From assembly GCA_946187325.1 (NCBI GenBank), contig CAMHQC010000003.1, positions 51,762 to 115,761 of the forward strand: a stretch of 64,000 nt of DNA. The letters are read 5' to 3'. The stretch is from an uncultured Clostridia bacterium. Lineage in GTDB: Bacteria > Bacillota > Clostridia > Oscillospirales > Acutalibacteraceae. Made by a program: the position numbers and the translations under genes. A model generated the notes under the pieces. It saw only the letters and a program-made list of their open reading frames with translations. It had not been told where the DNA came from and did not search any database. Each line of letters starts with the position of its first letter. Position 1 is the first letter of the stretch. Shown one piece after another: positions 1 to 9,175 of the stretch.

Positions 1-1966
1 ATTCTTGACTTCCGAGCTTCACCTTAAACTTATAGTCTCCGGCATATTTAATATAAAAACGACAAACCTCTTTACTTCCACTTGTGCCATTCATAAAAGT
101 GCTGTTATTAGCAGATTGAGTATTCGAATCTTTGTATGCGAATCTGGTATGTCCCCAGTTTCCGCCTCCTTGGAACTCACTGTAAATATAGTTATCTGTA
201 TAACCAGGAAGTTTATCTTTATTTGTATACCAACTTAACGTCGCCATATCAAAATACTTGCCATTCATACTTAAAATATCGTTTATATTTTGAGTTTGAT
301 ATTCAGGGTTTCCGCCACTTGGACCAGTAGTTCGCGCATCACTAAATACGGCTCTATCAAATTTAGACGAATAGAAAGAAGCCCATGTTCTAAGTTCAAG
401 ATTACCGACTTTAGTACTCATTTTTGTCATCTTTTTACCCGGCCAGTCTGAATTGGTAACAACCTTATCGTTTTTACCTGTACCATATTCAGACGTACTA
501 TCCCAAAGATACGCACTGGGAGCATTAAGTGAATTTACATCTTCAAATTTACAGGAATCTACAAAATACGTTGATTTTGCTTTTTCTGTTTCCCATGTTC
601 CATACTCATGGCTATAAATCGAATACACTTCGGCATGGTATGTATTCGGCAGAGTTGTGGACCACTTATCCCAGTGATCAATATCGTCGCTGTACGAATT
701 TCCTTTGTCCCACGGATCATAGTTCGCGGGGATATTATTTGCGTCAACATCCGAGTCACCGCATCGGTATATAGCGCAAGAATAGCCCGCGTAAACTGCC
801 GACATATCCTGAATTCCGGAGTCAGTTCTTATATCAACATAATAAACGTCTCCGCCTGACTTTACAATTGGATAATGATCGATTATTTCATCATCTTTGA
901 TAATTGCAAAATATAATCTCGCTTTAGGATCATCGGTCAACCAAGTTTCGCCTCTGGCTTTATTAAGTCCATCATCCCATTCATCTACCGTCATATCCCT
1001 TAAATAAACACGACGAGTTTTTACGTATGAGGATGTAAGCTGGAGATTGATATCGGACGCGTCAATTGAGGTTACAGGAGCGCCTGCCTCAAGCCAAAGC
1101 TTAACCGTAACTGTTTCGGTCTTACCTTCTCCGACAGTAAAGAGAGTATTTCCGTTGAGGTTTTTACCGGCGCCCTGGTTAGCGTATCCCGCGTTAGTGC
1201 TATTAGAAATCCAATATCCAACACCGCTTGAATTAATAGGCGTAGTATCATTAAACTGTTCATTATAATACATATAATTTTTTACAGGACGCGGAGACGG
1301 TGTGTTGTTGCTACCTGTCGCGGTTTTTATAGTTGAACCGTCTAAATATTTAAACTGTCCGTTATTGTTAAATCCGTAGACAGTAGTCGCTCCGTTTACC
1401 GTTATAGAAGCGCGCAAATAGTCTTTAAGCGCGGTAGTAGGAGAATGATCAGCCGTAGTTTTTTCGCCGGCGGCATTAGTTTCACCTGTGTAATCCTTAG
1501 CCGCTATAAAAGGATTTGTGTTGCTTTTATCCTTGTACTCAAACCAATACGCCGTAGGAGCGCCGTTAGACGTTACCCTAAACGTCATGCTTATATAGTT
1601 AGTATTAGCGTCGCTCTTAGTTCCCTTGCGGAAAGCTGTTGTGCTTGTGCCTGACTGGGGGAACATAAAGTTAGTACCGTCGCTATAGCACGCGGAAAGA
1701 TGCATATCGCCCGACTCGGCAAAGAAATCAGATAAATCGACAACGCTTCCTTCTTTCTGAACACTGATATCTGATTTCAGCTTACGGCCGCTGATATGAA
1801 GCGGAGTTTTAGTACCATCGTTAGATTTTAACTCTACGTTTGAAACCTCTTCAATCCAGCTGTAGCTTATACTTACTGTTGTCAATAAAATCAGGATAAG
1901 CGCCACCAGAGAGAGCGTCAAATTCCTTTTGCCTAGTGACTTTTTAAAAATATTCAGCTTTTTCAT
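1..1966 (-). CDS. SipW-type signal surface protein, partial (C-terminus outside window)
   Basis: The reading frame is open from the ATG at 1966 to the left edge of the window, so at least 655 residues are visible and the C-terminus is missing. An AGGAGGTG ribosome binding site lies just upstream of the ATG. The N-terminus is a short basic stretch, one hydrophobic helix and then S-Y-S-W-I-E-E, which resembles the SipW/TasA-type signal. The long extracellular part is rich in Asn, Ser, Thr and Tyr. It contains V-K-L-W-L-E-A-G, a degenerate form of the WxEGxDPxC motif of the upstream genes. It is the last visible gene of the minus-strand array and starts 28 nt after its neighbour's stop. It is probably a large accessory or tip subunit of a surface structure; that role is inferred. 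Confidence 0.75.
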   Translation of the reverse strand, partial: MKKLNIFKKSLGKRNLTLSLVALILILLTTVSISYSWIEEVSNVELKSNDGTKTPLHISGRKLKSDISVQKEGSVVDLSDFFAESGDMHLSACYSDGTNFMFPQSGTSTTAFRKGTKSDANTNYISMTFRVTSNGAPTAYWFEYKDKSNTNPFIAAKDYTGETNAAGEKTTADHSPTTALKDYLRASITVNGATTVYGFNNNGQFKYLDGSTIKTATGSNNTPSPRPVKNYMYYNEQFNDTTPINSSGVGYWISNSTNAGYANQGAGKNLNGNTLFTVGEGKTETVTVKLWLEAGAPVTSIDASDINLQLTSSYVKTRRVYLRDMTVDEWDDGLNKARGETWLTDDPKARLYFAIIKDDEIIDHYPIVKSGGDVYYVDIRTDSGIQDMSAVYAGYSCAIYRCGDSDVDANNIPANYDPWDKGNSYSDDIDHWDKWSTTLPNTYHAEVYSIYSHEYGTWETEKAKSTYFVDSCKFEDVNSLNAPSAYLWDSTSEYGTGKNDKVVTNSDWPGKKMTKMSTKVGNLELRTWASFYSSKFDRAVFSDARTTGPSGGNPEYQTQNINDILSMNGKYFDMATLSWYTNKDKLPGYTDNYIYSEFQGGGNWGHTRFAYKDSNTQSANNSTFMNGTSGSKEVCRFYIKYAGDYKFKVKLGSQE

Positions 1967-1994
1967 AGTGACACCTCCTTTTTAATTAATTCCA

Positions 1995-3254
1995 TTAGAA
2001 ATCGAGACCGTCGAGATCACCGATATCTGATCCGCCGCCGTCGCTGTCGCCGAGATCTACCCAGTAACCTGTACACTGTTCAGGATTAGCGGCTGCTCCC
2101 TCGGCGGTATAGAGCCTGTTAACGCCTCTGTCGAACGTATCAGCGCCGGAAATCTTAGAACTCTTAGTAAATTTATAAGTCTGATCAGCGGGATTCGTAG
2201 GTCTTAGCTCGAACGAAACTTTATAAGTCATATCGCCCGGCATATTACACATCCACTCTGAATCACTGCTGTTGTACTTATACATTAGGAAGTCAGTAAC
2301 ATCGTGGGTGCTATCATCTTCAAAGTGAAGATAAAGATGGTAACCGTCGTTATTAATCTTATTCTTAACCCAATTGCCCGTAGTGCTGTCTTTAAAACGA
2401 ATAACCTGAGTTTTATCCCAAGAAGTTGTAAACGCAATATTAAAATCAATATCGTATGATTCGTAGGTTTGAAGCTTTGACGACTTAGGATCGGCTCCCT
2501 CAAGCCATAAAATAATTGAGAGCTTCGTTTCTATACCCTTTGAGAGCGTAGCCACGGGAGATCCGCCGTACGCATAGTCGGTAAAAGCGTGGGATGTTTG
2601 TCGTCCTGTATTAAGTAATGTACCCGAAGCGCTGTCAACAGAAGACACAGCTGCCGTGTTGAAAGTTCTGCCGGTCGGGTTAAATACAACAGGCGCGTTC
2701 GGCGCTTCGTTATCAGCCTGTGTGCCTGCCCAAATCGCCACTCTAAGCGGAGCGGCAAGAGTTGTACTCGCGGTTCCGTTTTTCGGAGTAACGGTGAGGG
2801 ATGTAATATCATCATTAATATACAACGCCGTGTTATTTTCCTGTGCGGTTAACGTGAAGTCAATCTGCACGTAGTTTTTATTTTTATCCCCGACATTAGC
2901 GCTTCGATATGTAATACTTTCGGTTTCTTTCGAAAAATCAGTGCCGTCGGTCGGGAAAAACAGATTCCTTCCGTCAACAGACGAAGCGGGAGTAATATAT
3001 TTGTCAAGGTCGCTGATTCTAAAATCACTAGTACCGCTGTCGTTTACACGAAGACCTTTACCGCACTGGAGCGTATATTGTCCCGCGTCTAACTTAGCGG
3101 TGTTGATTGAGAACCAAGAGAAAGTTCCCGTTATAAATATAGCAAGAGCTATAGAAAGTGAGATGAGCGAGAAGTAGAATTGTCTTTTTGTAGCTTTTCT
3201 TCGGTTAAAGCTCTCAATCGCCATACGGCGAATTGTTGACTGTTCTTTCTTCAT
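1995..3254 (-). CDS. SipW-type signal surface protein (TasA/camelysin-like)
   Basis: This encodes 419 residues. The ATG at 3254 is preferred over the GTG one codon upstream because the GAGGTGA site is then correctly spaced. A basic N-terminus of about 25 residues precedes a hydrophobic helix ending G-T-F-S-W-F-S-I-N, the pattern of signals cut by SipW-class peptidases. The mature part is beta-rich and contains I-I-L-W-L-E-G-A-D-P-K, the family motif shared with the other paralogs in this array. The C-terminus is Asp/Gly-rich and acidic, with repeated DG/GD steps. It lies between two other paralogs and is probably a secreted structural subunit. No enzyme motif is visible. Confidence 0.75.
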   Translation of the reverse strand: MKKEQSTIRRMAIESFNRRKATKRQFYFSLISLSIALAIFITGTFSWFSINTAKLDAGQYTLQCGKGLRVNDSGTSDFRISDLDKYITPASSVDGRNLFFPTDGTDFSKETESITYRSANVGDKNKNYVQIDFTLTAQENNTALYINDDITSLTVTPKNGTASTTLAAPLRVAIWAGTQADNEAPNAPVVFNPTGRTFNTAAVSSVDSASGTLLNTGRQTSHAFTDYAYGGSPVATLSKGIETKLSIILWLEGADPKSSKLQTYESYDIDFNIAFTTSWDKTQVIRFKDSTTGNWVKNKINNDGYHLYLHFEDDSTHDVTDFLMYKYNSSDSEWMCNMPGDMTYKVSFELRPTNPADQTYKFTKSSKISGADTFDRGVNRLYTAEGAAANPEQCTGYWVDLGDSDGGGSDIGDLDGLDF

Positions 3255-3314
3255 CACATCACCTCATTTCGTAATAACAGTATTTAAGAATAAAATTTGT
3301 TTAATGTTATAGGT

Positions 3315-4595
3315 TTATTTGAACTCAAGATGGAGATTAAACTGTCCGCCGTCCATAGCGCGGCGCGACTCTAAATCTTCTCCTTCAAGCCAAATTCTCA
3401 GAGTGTATTTATATACATAGTAGTTTGTTTCAGAGTCGGGATTTTCCGCATCCTGACGTAACCGGGATGTCCTAAGATGATCGGATTCACTTACGCTTGA
3501 CGCTTTAAAATCTGTGCCCAATACCGGATGTGTATCAGACTTAACACTCTCTTTAGTTGTAACAACGAAGTGTTCATCGGTTCCCGCTGTTTTTTTCTGG
3601 ACTACTACTCCCTCGTTCTTATTGATTTGATATTGAGTGGAATTCGTATTCCATTTAGCCTCATACGCCGGCGATTTAGGCGTTCCCGCGCTCGCGGGCT
3701 TGTAATAAGTATGGAAATAAGTAATATCGTTATCCTGACTATCCGTGGGAGCTATAGGGGTTTGACCCGCATATTTTATACCTCTTTCAAGCGTCCAATC
3801 GTTAGTTTTACCTGTATTACTTACATTCATCTTAATATCGGGACGCGGTAACCACAAGCAAGTAAGATGCCTATTGTAAGGAACATTTCCGGCTTCATTA
3901 TGAAATTCTAACTTTTCAGTTGTAGCAACTCCACTGGAATATCCCTGCTTAACATAAGCTCCTTGAGCCAGAAGCGCTACGCGAACCGCGCCGACAATTG
4001 AGTCGGAGCTGAAATTGCCGTATGAACTCTTTTTACCTGCGGGAATTTCGCTATCATTCAAATGCTCATTACTCGCGGACAAATAGGATGTAGACGCGAG
4101 AGTTACGTCCTTAGTCTGTGAACGAGCATAGAACTCATACTCTATATATCTCGGTTCTTCGGCAAAATCGGGGTTAACATTCCTTATTTTTTCAACTTCT
4201 GTTTGAGATAACGCGTCTTCCCAAGCGCCGCCGATACTTACCTCTCTACCCTTTTTAGTCGCAGTATCTTTATCCTTAATTATACTGAAACTGGGTACAA
4301 TAAGGCTCTCTCCGTCGCCTGTGCAGTCTTTAGTAAGTGTAACATCTGTGTTAAACTCCAACTTACCGGAAAAAGTTTTCGGTCCACGATCATTGCCGTT
4401 TTCATCGTAATCAACCTCAGCAAGACCAATCTCGTTCGGAAAAGCCGATCTGACGCTGATGTTATTCGCGGTAACTACTTTGTTTACACTAAACCATGAC
4501 CATACAGCCAAAAGACCTGCTACAAGCACAACAAGCATCATTATTAAATTTTTAGAAATTATAAATCGCCTGCTTGGGCCTGCGTTATTAGCCAT
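3315..4595 (-). CDS. SipW-type signal surface protein (TasA/camelysin-like)
   Basis: This encodes 426 residues. After a basic N-terminus, a membrane helix of about 18 residues leads to L-A-V-W-S-W-F-S-V-N, matching the SipW-type signals of its neighbours. Near the C-terminus is L-R-I-W-L-E-G-E-D-L-E-S, the family W-x-E-G motif but without the usual Pro and Cys. Its ATG lies 3 nt after the stop of the coiled-coil DUF2357-like gene, with the ribosome binding site inside that gene's last codons, so the two are almost certainly co-translated. This ties the cytoplasmic proteins to the secreted ones. It is inferred to be a secreted subunit. Confidence 0.75.
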   Translation of the reverse strand: MANNAGPSRRFIISKNLIMMLVVLVAGLLAVWSWFSVNKVVTANNISVRSAFPNEIGLAEVDYDENGNDRGPKTFSGKLEFNTDVTLTKDCTGDGESLIVPSFSIIKDKDTATKKGREVSIGGAWEDALSQTEVEKIRNVNPDFAEEPRYIEYEFYARSQTKDVTLASTSYLSASNEHLNDSEIPAGKKSSYGNFSSDSIVGAVRVALLAQGAYVKQGYSSGVATTEKLEFHNEAGNVPYNRHLTCLWLPRPDIKMNVSNTGKTNDWTLERGIKYAGQTPIAPTDSQDNDITYFHTYYKPASAGTPKSPAYEAKWNTNSTQYQINKNEGVVVQKKTAGTDEHFVVTTKESVKSDTHPVLGTDFKASSVSESDHLRTSRLRQDAENPDSETNYYVYKYTLRIWLEGEDLESRRAMDGGQFNLHLEFK

Positions 4596-4598
4596 AGT

Positions 4599-7142
4599 TT
4601 AACCTCTGTAGAAATAAACTCCTATAACAGATTTTCCGCTTTTCTGACCTTTATTGTGGAAAACCTTTACTTTCTCGACTCCCTCGTCGCTGAGGAAAGA
4701 CGAGAAACTACTAATATAGTTTTTATCCATTGTTTTATAAGTTAGATAAGCGCAAGACTTATCGGCATTCGCGAGCTGTTCGGATACAACAGGTTTGCAA
4801 TCGTCAAATTTAGTGGAAGATAACTTCTTCACAACCTCAATCTGATTCATATCGCCCGAGTAAACAGTCACTCTCCTGCCGTCGTTTACAATAAATAGAC
4901 AGGAAATATTGTTTATACTCGGAATACTGAATAATCCGCCCGCGTTAGCGATAGATTCCGCCTTTAAAGCCTGAATACCAAGCGCTCCGTAAGTAAGATC
5001 GTAACCGAATAGACCTTCGATTCCGCGAGCAATTTTGAGCTCTTTCTTATACTTAGCGGCAGTATCGTTGGCTTTCTTAGCGGCTTTCTTAGCCTCTGCC
5101 TGTGCTTTTGTAACTTGCTTTTTGATTTCAGCCTTAGCCTTCTTGTCAGCCTCTTTCTGGGCTGCCTTTACGCGGCTGTCAGCGTCTTTCTGAATCTTAG
5201 CTTTTTCAGATTCTTTCTGTTTATCGAGCTTATCCATAGCGGATTGATGTTCTTTATTAAGCTTATCAATCGCGGCTTTATGGTCAGCTGAAATTTTAGC
5301 TCTCTCTTCCTCAAACATTTTGTTGAGTTCGTCAACATGATTTGTATGAGCCGCTTTCTCGGCGTCTACGTCAGCCTTGTGAGCTTCTTTCTCGCCGGCG
5401 AGTTCATTAGTTGTATTGGTGAGATTTGTGCTGAGTTTTTCAATCTCGGAACTCTGCTGAGCAATTGTATTATCACGCTCGGAAAGTGTGGAATTGAGGG
5501 CTGTAATCTGCTCTTTAGCTCCCGCGATCTCTGTTTCGAGGGAAGCAATAGCGTCTTTCTGCTGAGCGATAGTCGCCTCGTGAGCCTCAATAGTAGCTTT
5601 CTGAGCGGCGTTCTCAGCTTCAAGATTTGAAACTCTCTCTTCGAGCTGTGCCTTAGTCTTTTCGAGCTCGGCAACATAAGCTTCAAGTTCCTCAATACGA
5701 GCCTTTTGCTGAGCAACAATTTCTTCAAGTTCAGCAATTTTAGCCTTTTGCTCCTCAATAATCTGCTCAAGTTCAGCAATTTTAGCTTCGAGTTCAGCCT
5801 TAATCTGCTCGAGTTCGGCAATCTTAGCCTTCTGTTCCTCGATAACTGACTGCAGATATTTAACCTGAGCCTCGAGTTCTTCAACTCTCGCCTCGAGTTC
5901 AGCGATTCTCTCCTTAGCCTTAAGGAGTTCCGCCTTGGTTTTCTGGAGCTCGTTCTCAAGATTCTTAATCTGCTCTTCAAGTGCCTTGATAGAGCTCTTC
6001 AGAGACTCGATCTGCTTATCGCGCTTTTCGATTTCTCGTTTCAGAGCAGCGATTTCAGATTTTTGGTCGCGGATAACTTTTTCACGCTCACGGATTTCCT
6101 GTAAGCGTATCTTCATTTCTTCCTTACGGATTTTCTCTATAAGTTCCGCGGTTTCGGTATCGCCGGTCTTTTCACGCTGTCTGCGCTGTTCCTGATAGCG
6201 ATCCTCAAGCATATTTTTAAGCGCGGGGTTGGTTGAGATTGAGAGCATAAAATGCTGGAATCCCATCGAGTAATACAGGCCTTCCTGTACGTCCTTATCC
6301 ATTTTACCGGAGAAGTCACGGCCTATAATCTCGTAACCGGGCTTATTATAAGCGTAAAGATAGTTAAATAAGTCAAGTCCTGCCTTATAGTTAGGGTTCT
6401 TAGTCATAAGGTTTGTGCGGTTGATAGGAGGCTTAACTCTTATACATTTTTTGAGTGCCTGCATCATATCCGTATTCAAGAAGCTGTTCAGCTTTTCACG
6501 AATACGACGTACACGGTCAAAGTCGGAGAGTTTTTCAAAATCTTTTACATCGAGGTCGTCGGCTTTAGCGTCCTTTACCTCGTTAGAGTAAACGATTTTG
6601 AACGTAACGCGCTGGTTATTCATCACCATATCACGATCCATCTCTACCTTATCAAAGGTATCGGTGGGCGCGTCAACCATCTTGCGATATTTGTCCGCAA
6701 CGAAGTCGAGCGCGTTCTCGATTAATGTGATTAAAAAACGGTTTTCGTAGGTTTCGAAAGAGTCCTCACGTTCAATGGTAAGAACTTTATTCGGAGTAAC
6801 CTTACCGTCGTCGTCTATAGCGTCAATAAAGTTAGTATGCTGGATTAAATGTTTAACAGAATCTTTGTTGATAATTTTAGCCTTATCAATTCTGTAAACT
6901 TCGTTGTTTTCTACGATGAAACGTCTTTGTTCATCAATAGCTCTTTCAATATACGGAATAGTATCCTCTATCGCGGTAACCCATTCCATATCGATAACTT
7001 TTTCATTAAGTTTACCGGAAAGGATATCTTCGCCCTTATCGTTATCCTCCATATTAGAGATAAGATAGTTAGCGGTAAAGTCTGTAGCGAGGTGTTTTTG
7101 CATGTACTTATAGGAACGATAGTACTTATCAAAATTCTCCAA
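4599..7142 (-). CDS. DUF2357-like protein with very long coiled coil
   Basis: This encodes 847 residues, with a TTG start at 7142 supported by an AGAGGTGA site; the next ATG is 13 codons in. Residues 1-310 resemble the DUF2357 region that accompanies McrB-type ATPases, including E-D-S-F-E-T-Y-E-N-R-F at about 126-136. Residues about 313-700 are an almost unbroken coiled coil of Glu/Lys/Ala/Leu heptads (I-A-E-L-E repeats). Residues about 705-847 form a globular domain I do not recognise. No PD-(D/E)xK nuclease motif is evident, unlike usual DUF2357 partners. There is no signal peptide, so it is cytoplasmic. It lies directly downstream of the McrB-like ATPase and upstream of a surface-protein gene. 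It is perhaps a structural or regulatory partner of the ATPase. Confidence 0.7.
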   Translation of the reverse strand: MENFDKYYRSYKYMQKHLATDFTANYLISNMEDNDKGEDILSGKLNEKVIDMEWVTAIEDTIPYIERAIDEQRRFIVENNEVYRIDKAKIINKDSVKHLIQHTNFIDAIDDDGKVTPNKVLTIEREDSFETYENRFLITLIENALDFVADKYRKMVDAPTDTFDKVEMDRDMVMNNQRVTFKIVYSNEVKDAKADDLDVKDFEKLSDFDRVRRIREKLNSFLNTDMMQALKKCIRVKPPINRTNLMTKNPNYKAGLDLFNYLYAYNKPGYEIIGRDFSGKMDKDVQEGLYYSMGFQHFMLSISTNPALKNMLEDRYQEQRRQREKTGDTETAELIEKIRKEEMKIRLQEIREREKVIRDQKSEIAALKREIEKRDKQIESLKSSIKALEEQIKNLENELQKTKAELLKAKERIAELEARVEELEAQVKYLQSVIEEQKAKIAELEQIKAELEAKIAELEQIIEEQKAKIAELEEIVAQQKARIEELEAYVAELEKTKAQLEERVSNLEAENAAQKATIEAHEATIAQQKDAIASLETEIAGAKEQITALNSTLSERDNTIAQQSSEIEKLSTNLTNTTNELAGEKEAHKADVDAEKAAHTNHVDELNKMFEEERAKISADHKAAIDKLNKEHQSAMDKLDKQKESEKAKIQKDADSRVKAAQKEADKKAKAEIKKQVTKAQAEAKKAAKKANDTAAKYKKELKIARGIEGLFGYDLTYGALGIQALKAESIANAGGLFSIPSINNISCLFIVNDGRRVTVYSGDMNQIEVVKKLSSTKFDDCKPVVSEQLANADKSCAYLTYKTMDKNYISSFSSFLSDEGVEKVKVFHNKGQKSGKSVIGVYFYRG

Positions 7143-7235
7143 GAATCACTCACCTCTCTTTTGTATAAAACCTAATACTCAATTAAACACCTTATGGGAC
7201 GCTAAAAATATTCGGCGTCCCTATAAGAATGGTAA

Positions 7236-8762
7236 TTACGCAAGCTTCTTGAGCATGAGGAGATAATCTTTACACTCGCCCATGTTCTCTTCGCCGAATA
7301 ATTCATCCATATAAGCTATCAGACCGTCAATCTCGTCACGGATATAAGAAAGGTTAAGAGCCTCGAATTTACGTAAAACCTTACGCGCAAGTATGTAATC
7401 AAGACCGTCAATCTCTGTTCCGCCTGTTCCTACGTACGCGGGAACATAGTCCTTAATCTGCTTCATAATACGGTTACCAAAAGCTACTCGGAAATGAGCA
7501 ATTACGTAATCGTCTACTAAAGCAAGTTTGTTAAGAAGATCGTCTGAAATCGGATTATCGGCTTTAGCCTTATTGAGTATATCTTCAAAGTGGTGATAGT
7601 TAATAACTACAGGAGGTGTATCGGGAGCTTCGAAAGCAACACCCTTAGTGTCGATGTTTATAGGCATAGCACGGTCGTACACCTTATCGGTAACGGCGAA
7701 TGTCGAGTCATCGTTGTTGATTGTTCCGCAATACCACATATTAGGCGGAACAGTAAATTTACCCTTTTTAAGCTGTTTCGGGTCGTTTTTCCACTGGCTC
7801 GGAACGAGGTCTACTACCCATTCTTCTCTGCGCGGCATTTCAAGAATAGAGAGCATTTCAGCGAAGTAATACTCAACACGCGCGATGTTCATCTCATCGA
7901 GAATTACAAGGTAAACATTCTCGTTATAGTTAGCTTCGTACATAGCACGAAGAAGCTCGGTTTCGTTATATTTCTTTGTAAATTCATTGAAGTAGCCGAA
8001 AAGCTCGGAACGGTCACGCCATGAAGGCTGTACAGGAGTAATTACAGAGTCGTTGCTGACGTATTTACCAAAAGCGTAAGCAAGAGATGTTTTACCTGTA
8101 CCGGAAATACCCTGAAGTACGATAAGTCTTGTGGACGCGAAAGCCGAAACAAAGCGGCGAATCATTGCTATATCATAATAAAGTCCAAGTCTTGAACAAG
8201 CGAATAAGCGGAAACGGTCGCAGAATTCGGGGAGAGTAATGTCGTTATCATACTCAGGCGGCTGATAATCTGCCCACTCTTCGTCGAGAGCGGTAAGCTT
8301 GAGGAAACGAACCTCGCCTGTATCGCCGTCTTCTTCTCCGCCGTTTAATGTTTCGAGTTCTTCGCCTGTAAGCTCGGAAATTTCGTTCGGGTTAAGTCCT
8401 ATCTGGGAAACTTTCATCGAAAGGATCTTGTCTTTCTCAAGGTTAAGACGCATAACCTCACGGTTTAGCGCCTGTACTTCCTGTACAAGAGAGCCTGTAT
8501 CCTTACGAGCGCGTTTGTTTCTAAAGAATTTCTTTAAGGAAACAACTATTAAGAAAATAATAAATCCTAAAACCGCGACTAATAATAAAATCGCGATAAT
8601 CGCTACAACCCAAGCGAGACCGCCGAGTTTAGTGGTATAGCGTGAGATAATGCTGATGTACTCGGGAATATTAAACGCGCCGAGTATAGAGACAATTCCG
8701 TTCCATATAGAACCGAAGAACTGTCCTAAAAACTGAAAGAGAAATTGAAATACTGTATCCAT
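7236..8762 (-). CDS. Membrane-anchored McrB-like AAA+ ATPase
   Basis: This encodes 508 residues. A hydrophobic helix lies at about 49-76, followed by a basic stretch (KKFFRNKRARK) and a short coiled segment at 90-117. The AAA+ module starts near 185. Walker A is G-I-S-G-T-G-K-T-S at 218-226, Walker B is V-I-L-D-E-M-N at 286-292, and a sensor-1-like G-T-I-N-N is at 346-350, followed by V-T-D-K-V-Y-D-R-A. The D-E-M-N-I-A-R-V-E signature after Walker B is the McrB/MoxR-like type, and the DUF2357-like neighbour supports the McrB relation. No DNA-recognition domain or McrC nuclease is present. An AAGGAGAA site precedes the ATG. It probably acts at the inner face of the membrane on the neighbouring proteins; a defence role is an alternative. 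Confidence 0.8.
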   Translation of the reverse strand: MDTVFQFLFQFLGQFFGSIWNGIVSILGAFNIPEYISIISRYTTKLGGLAWVVAIIAILLLVAVLGFIIFLIVVSLKKFFRNKRARKDTGSLVQEVQALNREVMRLNLEKDKILSMKVSQIGLNPNEISELTGEELETLNGGEEDGDTGEVRFLKLTALDEEWADYQPPEYDNDITLPEFCDRFRLFACSRLGLYYDIAMIRRFVSAFASTRLIVLQGISGTGKTSLAYAFGKYVSNDSVITPVQPSWRDRSELFGYFNEFTKKYNETELLRAMYEANYNENVYLVILDEMNIARVEYYFAEMLSILEMPRREEWVVDLVPSQWKNDPKQLKKGKFTVPPNMWYCGTINNDDSTFAVTDKVYDRAMPINIDTKGVAFEAPDTPPVVINYHHFEDILNKAKADNPISDDLLNKLALVDDYVIAHFRVAFGNRIMKQIKDYVPAYVGTGGTEIDGLDYILARKVLRKFEALNLSYIRDEIDGLIAYMDELFGEENMGECKDYLLMLKKLA

Positions 8763-8903
8763 AGTTTTCTCCTTAAAAAAATCTTCATCGCCGGTCTGGA
8801 GCTTTCTGACCTCGGCTCCATTTTAATCCAAGTTTTATCATTTCGACGCTTTTACGCCGTACTTTAACCAGGATAACCGTCGTTATGAGTTATTACGAAT
8901 GAG

Positions 8904-8996
8904 CTAATAATTTAACTTTTCCACCGAAATTCCTTAACATTACGGGCGCTATACGCTGTACTTCGGAATTTCAGCTTTATGTTGAAAAATTATTAG
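8904..8996 (-). other. Nested long stem-loop between sipW-like and McrB-like genes
   Basis: The outer arms CTAATAATTT (8904-8913) and AAATTATTAG (8987-8996) are exact inverse complements. The inner arms GAAATTCC (8926-8933) and GGAATTTC (8965-8972) are as well. The nested arrangement suggests a structured RNA or a small palindromic element in the roughly 410-nt gap. The rest of this gap is AT-rich with TTAAC runs and holds no ORF that I can support. Confidence 0.5.
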
Positions 8997-9090
8997 GGGC
9001 AAAGTAAACTAATTAACAATTAACAGTTAAATATTATCAGTTAGTAATTAAAAGTTAACTATAAAATTTTAGCTTAAAATTGCAGGGGTT

Positions 9091-9140
9091 TACCCCTTTA
9101 AAAAGGTGTATTCTACATCATACCCCTTTTTAAAGGGGTA
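9091..9140 (-). repeat. CCCCTTT/AAAGGGG palindrome pair after the sipW-like gene
   Basis: TACCCCTTTTTAAAGGGGTA at 9121-9140 is a near-perfect 20-bp palindrome. A partial inverted copy lies at 9091-9106, so the two copies can also pair with each other. The element starts 35 nt after the stop of the peptidase gene and has no U-tract in the sense direction, so it is more likely a message-processing or stabilising hairpin than a terminator. The same palindrome recurs at 11124 and 12040. Confidence 0.6.
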
Positions 9141-9175
9141 ATTTTTCATACAAACTACGTAACAATAGCGTTACA

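Noticed and set aside
5337..6195. Several overlapping ORFs on both strands inside the coiled-coil gene
   Set aside because: They are frame shadows caused by the repetitive Glu/Lys/Ala codons of the coiled coil and have no ribosome sites.
4599..8762. A classic McrBC restriction system
   Set aside because: There is no McrC-type nuclease, no DNA-recognition domain on the ATPase, a membrane helix at its N-terminus, and the surroundings are secreted-protein genes.
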